From assembly GCA_002391465.1 (NCBI GenBank), contig DGFC01000145.1, forward strand, positions 1-6,819: 6,819 bases of DNA, read 5' to 3'. Of this stretch, positions 1-5,625 are shown piece after piece (the first letter of the stretch is position 1; each line of letters opens with the position of its first letter). Made by a program: the position numbers and the translations under genes. This DNA is from Firmicutes bacterium UBA3910 (GTDB lineage: Bacteria; Bacillota; Limnochordia; Darwinibacteriales; Darwinibacteriaceae). The notes below the pieces were generated by a model that ran no database searches, had not been told where the DNA came from, and saw only the letters and a list, made by a program, of their open reading frames with translations.

Positions 1-282
1 GTGGGGGAAGAGGTTAAAGCCTTGAAAGACCATCCCCATCTCCTGTCTTACCTGCCGCAGGTTGTGTTTCGGGTCAACCTCTTCGTTTTCAAACAGGATG
101 GAGCCCCCGGACGGCTGTTCCAGGTAGTTGAGGCAGCGCAGCAGCGTACTCTTGCCGCTACCCGAAGGTCCGATTATGACAACTACTTCTCCTGAATAGA
201 CTTTCAGGGAAACACCCTTAAGAACATGCAGCTGTCCAAATGATTTATGCAGATTGCGTACTTCAACTATTGCTTGAGTCAT
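1..282 (-). CDS. Amino acid ABC transporter ATP-binding protein (GlnQ/HisP type), N-terminal part
   Basis: This is the cytoplasmic ATPase that powers uptake of an amino acid through the permease encoded just upstream. Reading the minus strand from the ATG at 282 gives 94 uninterrupted codons, which run off the window start. Visible motifs are an aromatic A-loop residue (F15), Walker A GPSGSGKST at residues 38-46, and the Q-loop MVFQ with Q87 followed by FNLFPH, a run typical of polar amino acid ATPases. The signature motif, Walker B and H-loop lie outside the window. The gene starts 20 nt inside the end of the permease gene (overlap 263-282), which implies translational coupling. A Shine-Dalgarno-like AAAGGA lies shortly upstream of the ATG. 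The family call is secure; the substrate is not shown by this part. Confidence 0.93.
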   Translation of the reverse strand, partial: MTQAIVEVRNLHKSFGQLHVLKGVSLKVYSGEVVVIIGPSGSGKSTLLRCLNYLEQPSGGSILFENEEVDPKHNLRQVRQEMGMVFQGFNLFPH

Positions 283-931
283 GCTGAACCATCCTTTTTT
301 CTAAGAGATCGACCAGGCGGGAAACGGTAAAGGTCATCACAAAAAAGATCAGGGCCACAGCCAGCCAGACTTCAAAGGGCCGGAAGGTGCGCCCGATTAT
401 TATCTGTCCCTTCCGTACCAGTTCCTCCAAGGCGATCACTGATACTAGGGATGAGTCCTTTAAGAGGGCGATAAACTCGTTGCCCAGGGGAGGCAGGATG
501 CGCCGGAAGGCCTGGGGTAGAATGACGTGCCGCATCGTTTGCCCTTTGGTGAGACCTAAGGAAAAGGCCGCTTCCCACTGTCCTTTATCTAGGGACTGGA
601 TGCCCGAGCGCACGATTTCACCCACATAGGCACCGCTGTTTACGCTCAGGGCCAATAGGGCTGCGGCGTAGGCGGGTATGGGCCTCTGAATCAAACCGGG
701 CAGGCCGTAAAAGACGATAAAGGTCTGAACCAAAAGGGGCGTGCCCCGAATGACGTCGATATATGCCGCGGCTGCGTAGCGCAGGGGCCCCTTAGAGATG
801 CGGGCTATGCCTGTGATTGTACCGATAATGATGCCAAAAAAGACAGATACGGTTGTGAGTTGAACGGTCAGCTTCGCGCCCTCTAGGAGCGTGGGCAGGG
901 AAGACCAGACCAGATCCCAGCGAAATCCCAA
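263..931 (-). CDS. Amino acid ABC transporter permease (HisM/GlnP family)
   Basis: An integral membrane subunit of 222 residues, the usual length for a polar amino acid permease of the His/Glu/Gln/Arg type. Hydrophobic segments are visible at about residues 22-42, 55-78, 85-100 and 187-208. The family motif IRGTPLLVQ is at 61-69. The cytoplasmic EAA loop that docks on the ATPase runs from about E120 through G126 to LPQAF at 138-142. The start codon is TTG, chosen because GGAAAGGAG sits 7 nt upstream and because the N-terminus then matches family length. The stop overlaps the ATPase start by 20 nt. The gene follows the binding-protein gene after an 79-nt gap that holds a strong hairpin. One permease gene is visible, so a homodimer is the simplest arrangement (inference). 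Confidence 0.95.
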   Translation of the reverse strand: MGFRWDLVWSSLPTLLEGAKLTVQLTTVSVFFGIIIGTITGIARISKGPLRYAAAAYIDVIRGTPLLVQTFIVFYGLPGLIQRPIPAYAAALLALSVNSGAYVGEIVRSGIQSLDKGQWEAAFSLGLTKGQTMRHVILPQAFRRILPPLGNEFIALLKDSSLVSVIALEELVRKGQIIIGRTFRPFEVWLAVALIFFVMTFTVSRLVDLLEKRMVQHDSSNS

Positions 932-954
932 AGTAAATCTCCTTTCCCATGAAA

Positions 955-986
955 GGGGTGCCTAACTGTGTCCAGTTAAGCACCCC
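955..986 (-). promoter_or_regulatory. Intercistronic hairpin between binding-protein and permease genes
   Basis: Arms 955-968 and 973-986 are inverted repeats of 14 positions around a 4-nt loop (969-972). One position pair, 962 and 979, is C/A on the plus strand but becomes a U-G wobble in minus-strand RNA. The stem is therefore continuous only in the transcript of the transporter operon. Only three U residues follow it, so it is not a canonical terminator. By analogy with other binding-protein operons, it could block 3' exonucleases or cause partial termination, giving more binding protein than permease; this is inference. Confidence 0.75.
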
Positions 987-1010
987 ACTCCATCAATCCA
1001 TTAGTTAGTG

Positions 1011-1766
1011 TTATTGTGCACCAAACCACTCTTGATAAATAGCGTCATAAGTTCCGTCCGCTTTCAGCTGATCCAAAGCGGCATTGATTTGCGCCAAGAG
1101 GTCTTTGTTGTTCTTATTCACCGCAATGCCGTAAAACTCGTTGTCAGATACTGCACCAACGTGCTTTAGGGGAGCATTGGGGTTGGCCTCCAGGTAAGCT
1201 TGGGCTACCGGCAGGTCCACTACAACCACATCGGCGGCGCCGATGATAACGGCCTGCATCGCATCGGGTACTGTATCATAACGGGAAACGGATTTCAAGC
1301 CGCCCTCATCATAAAGGTCGCTGGCCGTGAAATCGCCTGTGGTATTAATTTGCACCGCTGCGATTTTGCCTGTGAGATCGTCTAAACTGGCAATATCTTG
1401 GACGTTGCTCTTGGTTACAATAGTTAATACGGATTCGAAATAGGGGTTGGAGAAGTCGACGGACGCTGCCCGCTCAGGCGTAATAGTTACGCCCGCAATG
1501 ACCAAATCGTAGTTGTTGTTCAGCAGGGCGGGGATTAAGCCGTCCCAAGCGATGTTGTCGATTTTCACTTCCATACCTAGAGCAGCACCAATGGCACGGA
1601 TCAAATCCATATCAAAGCCCAGCAGTTCACCTGTTTTCACATCCACAAATTCAAAGGGCATGAAGCCTGCTTCTGTGGCCACGCGCAGCACGCCGCTGGC
1701 TTGGACAGAGAGGGGCAGGACAGTAAGTAAGGCCAACACAACAAGGGTTACACCGATTTTTTTCAC
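1011..1766 (-). CDS. Extracellular solute-binding protein, family 3 (polar amino acid binding)
   Basis: This is the secreted ligand-binding component of the amino acid importer encoded downstream. I prefer the GTG at 1766 (251 residues): GGAAGG lies 9 nt before it and it gives a classic MKK signal peptide. The ATG at 1775 (254 residues) is also in frame, but the same Shine-Dalgarno would abut it. The signal peptide (residues 2-23, cleavage after VQA) lacks a lipobox. The protein contains no cysteine, so lipid anchoring is excluded. The SBP_bac_3 fold is shown by GFDMDLIRAIG, AWDGLIPALL, the ligand-carboxylate region TPERA with DFSNPY, QINTTGDF, the second-lobe aspartate in VVVDLP, and the C-terminal GTYDAIYQEW. 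A ligand of the Gln/Arg/His/cystine class is likely, but specificity cannot be read safely. Confidence 0.94.
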   Translation of the reverse strand: MKKIGVTLVVLALLTVLPLSVQASGVLRVATEAGFMPFEFVDVKTGELLGFDMDLIRAIGAALGMEVKIDNIAWDGLIPALLNNNYDLVIAGVTITPERAASVDFSNPYFESVLTIVTKSNVQDIASLDDLTGKIAAVQINTTGDFTASDLYDEGGLKSVSRYDTVPDAMQAVIIGAADVVVVDLPVAQAYLEANPNAPLKHVGAVSDNEFYGIAVNKNNKDLLAQINAALDQLKADGTYDAIYQEWFGAQ

Positions 1767-1802
1767 TGCGAACATCCTTCCTTTAGCAGATTCATTGAGA
1801 CC

Positions 1803-1840
1803 TATTATAACACGTATGCAAGAATATGCAAGTTATAATA
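1803..1840. promoter_or_regulatory. Candidate operator: 9-bp perfect inverted repeat with internal direct repeats
   Basis: TATTATAAC at 1803-1811 is repeated as its exact reverse complement at 1832-1840, around a 20-bp centre. Within this span the octamer TATGCAAG occurs twice on the plus strand (1815-1822 and 1825-1832), exactly 10 bp or one helical turn apart. The dyad covers the -35 and -10 of the transporter promoter, where a bound repressor would exclude RNA polymerase. The regulator is not identifiable from the sequence. The AT-rich arms partly reflect -10-like sequence, so some symmetry may be incidental. Confidence 0.5.
1804..1831 (-). promoter_or_regulatory. Sigma-A type promoter of the amino acid transporter operon
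   Basis: On the minus strand a -35 TTGCAT (1831-1826) and a perfect -10 TATAAT (1809-1804) are separated by 16 nt. TG at 1812-1811 makes it an extended -10 promoter. Transcription would begin near 1797, leaving a short leader of about 30 nt before the GTG start. This is the best promoter match in the window. Confidence 0.8.
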
Positions 1841-1847
1841 ATATTTA

Positions 1848-1869
1848 TTCCTCGTGAATTCAGCAGGAA
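1848..1869. promoter_or_regulatory. Candidate operator: 22-bp imperfect palindrome in the divergent intergenic region
   Basis: The sequence is symmetric about 1858.5. Nine of eleven position pairs match: outer arms TTCCT and AGGAA, inner core TGAATTCA, with mismatches at 1853/1864 and 1854/1863. Size and symmetry suit a dimeric helix-turn-helix regulator. It lies upstream of the transporter -35 and about 40 bp upstream of the nagB -10, so it could serve either gene. No named regulator consensus is recognised. Confidence 0.4.
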
Positions 1870-1889
1870 CCTCTCTTGAATAGCTAGAA

Positions 1890-1917
1890 TTGCCACTGCA
1901 TGGATAATGTATAATAT
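1890..1917 (+). promoter_or_regulatory. Probable promoter of nagB
   Basis: A perfect TATAAT occurs at 1910-1915, about 40 nt before the nagB start. The nearest -35-like hexamer is TTGCCA at 1890-1895. It is only 14 nt from TATAAT but 16 nt from the overlapping TAATAT at 1912-1917, so the exact register is uncertain. No other good plus-strand promoter lies between 1776 and 1955. Confidence 0.5.
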
Positions 1918-1955
1918 TAAGTGATGGAATACCGGCAGATAAGGAGGACGTACGT

Positions 1956-2678
1956 ATGAAGATTATAGTAGTAAGTGATTATGAACGCATGAGCGAAGAG
2001 GTGGCCAAAATCGTTCAGGCCCAGATCGCCGTTAAACCCGACAGTGTGCTCGGTCTTGCCACAGGGAGCACTCCCTTGGGTACTTACCGCAAGCTGGTGG
2101 AAATGGCCAAGGACGGTTTGGATTTCAGTCAGGTAACCACCTTTAACTTGGATGAATACGTGGGTTTGGCAGGCGATCATCCCCAGAGCTACCGCTATTA
2201 CATGGAGCAGAATCTCTTTTCCGGTGTGAATATTCCCAGGGAAAAAACCTTTATTCCCAACGGAACAGCCGCCGATTTGGCAGCTGAATGCGCTGCCTAT
2301 GAGGAGAAGATCAAAGGGGCAGGCGGTATTGACCTGCAGCTTTTGGGCATAGGCAGCAACGCCCACATCGGCTTTAACGAGCCCGGCTCCGAGTTCGGTT
2401 CAACCACCAGGTTGGTGGATTTGGCCGAGAGTACGATTGAGGATAATTCCCGCTTCTTTGCCTCCCGGGAAGAAGTCCCCACTCAGGCTATTTCCATGGG
2501 TATTAAAAGTATTATGCAGGCGAAACAGATTGTCTTGATGGCCAACGGTGAAAACAAGGCCGATGCCATTTGGGCAACTGTGCTTGGGCCAGTTACCAGC
2601 GACGTGCCCGCATCGGTACTGCAGCTCCATCCCTTTGTAACACTCGTTTTGGACGAGGCTGCGGCCAGTAAGCTCTAG
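1956..2678 (+). CDS. nagB: Glucosamine-6-phosphate deaminase
   Basis: A cytoplasmic enzyme that converts glucosamine 6-phosphate to fructose 6-phosphate and ammonia, linking amino-sugar catabolism and cell-wall precursors to glycolysis. Its 240 residues are close to the short Bacillus-type NagB. Phosphate-binding GLATGSTP is at 33-40. The general-base aspartate is D66 in NLDEY. The active-site segment GIGSNAHIGFNEPG (131-144) carries H137 and E142. The residue before A136 is N135, where E. coli NagB has Asp; as I recall, B. subtilis NagB also has Asn here, so this looks like the normal Gram-positive form. The C-terminal LQLHP (223-227) is also typical. A strong Shine-Dalgarno AAGGAGG (1941-1947) sits 8 nt before the ATG. 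It is the first gene of the plus-strand cluster and ends 4 nt before the PHP gene. No nagA is visible. Confidence 0.96.
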   Translation: MKIIVVSDYERMSEEVAKIVQAQIAVKPDSVLGLATGSTPLGTYRKLVEMAKDGLDFSQVTTFNLDEYVGLAGDHPQSYRYYMEQNLFSGVNIPREKTFIPNGTAADLAAECAAYEEKIKGAGGIDLQLLGIGSNAHIGFNEPGSEFGSTTRLVDLAESTIEDNSRFFASREEVPTQAISMGIKSIMQAKQIVLMANGENKADAIWATVLGPVTSDVPASVLQLHPFVTLVLDEAAASKL

Positions 2679-2682
2679 GCTG

Positions 2683-3423
2683 ATGCACGTCTTTGCCGAT
2701 TACCATACCCATACCATTCACAGCCACGGCCGGGGCACCGTGGCTGAAAATGTGGCTGCCGCCGCCAAGCTCGGCCTGGAGGCGATTGCCATCAGCGATC
2801 ATGGTCCCAATCATCTATTTCATTACGGCATCAAAAACCTCCAGGTATTAGAGGTGATCAGAAGGGAGCTAGCCAGTGCCTGTGCAGCCCATCCCGGTGT
2901 GCGCGGTCTGGTGGCAATCGAAGCAAACATTATCAGCGTCAAGGGAGATCTGGACCTTCCTCCGGAACACCGGGGCTTGGTAGATCTGGTACTAGCAAAC
3001 ATTCACAGTATGGTGCTCCCCCACAGCCTGAAAGATGCGGCAGCTATCTGGGGCTTTCATTACGGGAAACGGGTTTGGCCTTCCTTCGGCCGCCGTTCGG
3101 TGGTCGTGAATACTGAGGCTACCGTGAAAGCGTTGGAGAGGAATAAAATAGACATTCTGACCCATCCAGGCCTCAGATTTGCCATTGATTACCGCGTTGT
3201 GGTCCAGGCCTGTGCCCATTATGGCACTGCCTTTGAGATCAACACCAGTAAGGCCTATTTAAGGCCTGAGATTATTGAACTGGCTGCTGAGGAAGGTGCT
3301 GCCTTTGTTATCAGCAGTGATGCCCATGTGCCCCAACGAGTGGGAGATTTTCAGCTCGGCCTTGAGCTGGCCAAACAGGTCGGCTTAACTGCTGAGGAAA
3401 TTCTCAATGCTCGGGACAGTTAG
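2683..3423 (+). CDS. PHP-domain phosphatase, YcdX-like
   Basis: A cytoplasmic trinuclear-metal phosphoesterase of the PHP superfamily, 246 residues, as is usual for YcdX-type proteins. The presumed metal ligands are nearly all visible: H8 and H10 (DYHTH), H15, D39/H40 (SDHGP), E80 (IEAN), H108 (NIHSM), H161 (LTHPG), and D213/H215 (SSDAH). This matches the nine-ligand pattern known for E. coli YcdX, apart from a one-residue gap near H15. The natural substrate is unknown; these proteins are generally annotated as phosphatases or histidinol-phosphatase-like. The start is ATG 4 nt after the nagB stop with only a weak Shine-Dalgarno (AGG), suggesting coupling to nagB. It precedes yvcK by 13 nt. 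In many Clostridia a PHP gene sits near rapZ-yvcK-whiA, so the location is familiar although its job is not known. Confidence 0.9.
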   Translation: MHVFADYHTHTIHSHGRGTVAENVAAAAKLGLEAIAISDHGPNHLFHYGIKNLQVLEVIRRELASACAAHPGVRGLVAIEANIISVKGDLDLPPEHRGLVDLVLANIHSMVLPHSLKDAAAIWGFHYGKRVWPSFGRRSVVVNTEATVKALERNKIDILTHPGLRFAIDYRVVVQACAHYGTAFEINTSKAYLRPEIIELAAEEGAAFVISSDAHVPQRVGDFQLGLELAKQVGLTAEEILNARDS

Positions 3424-3436
3424 GGAGCGAGTAGTG

Positions 3437-4747
3437 ATGAATAAAAGGTTCAAGTGGCTTTATCCCGGAATGGGTGTAAAAAGATGGATTGTCCTTCTAA
3501 CTACGGGAATTGCTGCGGTTGCAGTTGGCCTAGCCGTAATATTGAATACGCCTTTATTATCCTTAGTGGAACAGCGGCTTTTGGTGAAACTGCAGGAGTT
3601 GGAATGGAATACTTTTGCGGTGGGAGCGATTCTGCTCATGTTGGGAGCGCTGTTTGTGGCGATTGCCATCCGTTTTGGCGTCCGTTCTTTGATCAGCGCT
3701 GTTAATCCCATTGATCTGGATACGTTGGCGGAACACATTTATCGCACCCGCAGTTTGGATCGGGGTCCGAGAATTGTGGCCATCGGTGGAGGCACTGGGC
3801 TCTCCACAATGCTGCGGGGATTAAAGGACTTTTCCAGCAACATCACTGCCATTGTGACGGTAGCGGATGATGGGGGAAGCTCTGGACGTATTCGGGAAGA
3901 GCTGGGGATTCTTCCCCCCGGCGATGTGCGCAACACCATTTTGGCACTTGCCGATACGGAGCCACTTATGGAAAAACTTTTCCAGTATCGCTTTTCCTGG
4001 GGCGAAGGCCTGCAGGGACACAGCTTTGGCAACCTTTTTATTGCCGCCATGACCGATATTACGGGCGACTTTGAACTTGCGGTCCGGGAGTTCAGTAAGG
4101 TCTTGGCTGTGCGAGGGAGGGTGCTGCCTGCAACCTTGGAGGCTGTGAGCTTAGGTGCCGAATACCGCGATGGCTCTGTTGCCATGGGAGAGAGCAACAT
4201 TCCCCAGCGGGACAAGGCGATTAAACGTGTCTTTTTGGATAAACCCGATGTGGATGCCCTGCCCGAAGCGCTGCAGGCAATAGCCCAGGCCGATATTGTT
4301 ATTCTTGGGCCAGGTAGTCTTTATACAAGTATTATTCCGAATTTATTGGTTAAGCCCATTGCCGATGCCCTGGCGGTCACTCCTGCCCTCCGCATTTTCG
4401 TCTGCAACGTCGTTAGCCAGCCGGGGGAGACAGATAACTTGACTGCCAGCGAGTACGTTGCCGCCCTGTTGGAGCATGTGGATTACAAACCGATTTTGGA
4501 CTATGTATTAGTAAACAAATCTCGGCTTACCGACTTCCACTTCCGCAAGCTTGCCGCTTTGGGCTGCTTTCCAGTGCGGATCGATCTGCCCGCCCTGAAA
4601 AACTGGGGCGTGCAGGTGAAGATCGGCGATTACCACGACAGGGAGAACCTAGCCCGCCACGACAGTTCTGCCTTGGCCCGGGAAATTATGGCCATTGCAG
4701 GGCAGCATTTTAAACTACGGGGGAACGGCAATTCCCTTAACCATTAG
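3437..4747 (+). CDS. yvcK: YvcK family UDP-GlcNAc-binding protein (CofD-like), membrane-anchored long form
   Basis: YvcK binds UDP-GlcNAc in B. subtilis and is needed for growth and normal cell-wall synthesis on gluconeogenic carbon sources. The CofD-like domain begins near residue 110. It shows GGGTGLS (117-123), ADDGGSSGR (143-151), PPGDVRN (160-166), GHSFGNL (194-200), GPGSLYTS (291-298) and NVVSQPGETD (324-333). The first ~105 residues are an extension absent from the ~317-residue B. subtilis protein. It contains two hydrophobic helices (about 16-36 and 60-80) and a short linker, so the domain is probably tethered to the inner face of the membrane. I chose ATG 3437 (436 residues) because AGGGAG at 3422-3427 is 9 nt upstream; an ATG at 3407 inside the PHP gene would add ten residues. 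The gene ends at a strong terminator. rapZ is absent from its usual place upstream. Confidence 0.93.
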   Translation: MNKRFKWLYPGMGVKRWIVLLTTGIAAVAVGLAVILNTPLLSLVEQRLLVKLQELEWNTFAVGAILLMLGALFVAIAIRFGVRSLISAVNPIDLDTLAEHIYRTRSLDRGPRIVAIGGGTGLSTMLRGLKDFSSNITAIVTVADDGGSSGRIREELGILPPGDVRNTILALADTEPLMEKLFQYRFSWGEGLQGHSFGNLFIAAMTDITGDFELAVREFSKVLAVRGRVLPATLEAVSLGAEYRDGSVAMGESNIPQRDKAIKRVFLDKPDVDALPEALQAIAQADIVILGPGSLYTSIIPNLLVKPIADALAVTPALRIFVCNVVSQPGETDNLTASEYVAALLEHVDYKPILDYVLVNKSRLTDFHFRKLAALGCFPVRIDLPALKNWGVQVKIGDYHDRENLARHDSSALAREIMAIAGQHFKLRGNGNSLNH

Positions 4748-4761
4748 TGCGTTTTAAAATC

Positions 4762-4797
4762 TCCCCCCTGAGAATAGACTACTCAGGGGGGATTTTT
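4762..4797 (+). terminator. Intrinsic terminator after yvcK, overlapping the VanW ribosome binding site
   Basis: TCCCCCCTGAG (4762-4772) and its exact reverse complement (4782-4792) form an 11-bp GC-rich stem with a 9-nt loop, followed at once by five T residues (4793-4797). This is a canonical Rho-independent terminator 14 nt past the yvcK stop. The next base begins the likely ATG of the VanW gene. The G-run of the 3' arm is also its only Shine-Dalgarno candidate, so hairpin formation would hide the ribosome binding site. Confidence 0.88.
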
Positions 4798-5622
4798 ATG
4801 CGGCGTTTGGGCGCTATTCTGCTGATTATCTCCACGTTGAGTGTGGGTGTACCCACCGTTTTTCGGACTGTGCACCGCCGCTTTGTGGGCGTGCGCCATG
4901 GGGTGTTTTTAGAAGAGCGGGCGATGGAATACTATTACGAGAACGAAGTGCGTGTTATCGTGGAGCAGCTGGTGCGAGCGGTGCAGAGAGCTCCCCTCGA
5001 TGCCAGGATTGACAGGGAGACGGGAGAGATCATCCCCCACGAAAACGGTCTCTATTTTGACATCGATGAAATTGTGAAACAGGTTATCTCTGCCCCGGCC
5101 CATACCCGCCTGGCCCTTACCGGGATAGAGATAGTCCCCTTCCTGCGCACCGAGCATCTCTTGGAGCTGGACACTATTTTGGGCGATTTCTCCACACCCC
5201 TGATGGGGAGCCCAGCCAGGGTGGAAAACATAAGGTTGTCTCTGGCTGCAATAAATAATATACTTTTATTACCAGGTGAAGTTTTTTCTTTTAATGAAAT
5301 TGTGGGGGAGCGCACCCCCGAAAAGGGGTATCGGAGTGCGCCCATCATCCTGGGTGAGACAGTTGCCCCCGGTGTTGGGGGAGGGATCTGTCAAACGTCC
5401 ACAACCCTGTATAACGCGGTGCGGGAAGCGGGGCTCGAGGTTGTGGAAAGGCGTATTCACTCCATAGCACCCAGCTACATCAAACACGGCCTGGACGCGA
5501 CTGTGGCCTGGCCCCATACCGACTTCAAGTTTCGCAACAGCAAAGACACCCCCGTCATTGTCAAAGGGGAGATCCAGAAATGGAGGGTGCGCGTCTGGAT
5601 CGTAGGTAAGAAAGAAGGGTAA
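4798..5622 (+). CDS. VanW family protein with YoaR-like putative peptidoglycan-binding region
   Basis: A probably membrane-anchored, extracytoplasmic protein of unknown biochemical function. Residues 3-22 form an uncleaved-looking signal anchor. Residues about 60-120 resemble the putative peptidoglycan-binding domain often found before VanW domains (APLDARID, then GLYFDID). The VanW domain spans about 137-265, with PGEVFSFNEIVG (159-170), the hallmark GGGICQTST around C198 (194-202), ERRIHS (217-222) and GLDATV (231-236). VanW occurs in some vancomycin-resistance clusters, but the family is widespread and this is not a resistance call. I chose ATG 4798 (274 residues) because it follows a G-run 6 nt upstream and gives a sensible signal anchor. 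A GTG at 4747 that overlaps the yvcK stop would add 17 residues encoded through the terminator stem. whiA starts 3 nt after its stop. Confidence 0.87.
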   Translation: MRRLGAILLIISTLSVGVPTVFRTVHRRFVGVRHGVFLEERAMEYYYENEVRVIVEQLVRAVQRAPLDARIDRETGEIIPHENGLYFDIDEIVKQVISAPAHTRLALTGIEIVPFLRTEHLLELDTILGDFSTPLMGSPARVENIRLSLAAINNILLLPGEVFSFNEIVGERTPEKGYRSAPIILGETVAPGVGGGICQTSTTLYNAVREAGLEVVERRIHSIAPSYIKHGLDATVAWPHTDFKFRNSKDTPVIVKGEIQKWRVRVWIVGKKEG

Positions 5623-5625
5623 GCA

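Noticed and set aside
1917..2366. 149-codon open frame on the minus strand opposite nagB
   Set aside because: It lies antisense to a well-conserved gene, has no recognisable domain and has no promoter or Shine-Dalgarno of its own; it is a shadow of nagB codons.
1956..2678. Possible loss of an active-site Asp in NagB (Asn at residue 135)
   Set aside because: The same Asn is present in the Bacillus-type enzyme as I recall it, and D66, H137 and E142 are intact, so the enzyme is probably active.
3739..4215. 158-codon open frame on the minus strand opposite yvcK
   Set aside because: Its composition is rich in Ser, Pro and Arg as expected from antisense reading of a conserved gene, and yvcK motifs fill the opposite strand.
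4747..4797. Upstream GTG start for the VanW gene overlapping the yvcK stop
   Set aside because: The 17 extra residues would be encoded by the terminator stem and precede the signal anchor; the ATG at 4798 with the G-run upstream fits better. The overlap with the stop codon leaves a small possibility of reinitiation.
4798..5622. Vancomycin resistance determinant
   Set aside because: VanW domains are widespread outside resistance clusters, and no vanA/H/X, vanR or vanS genes are in the window.
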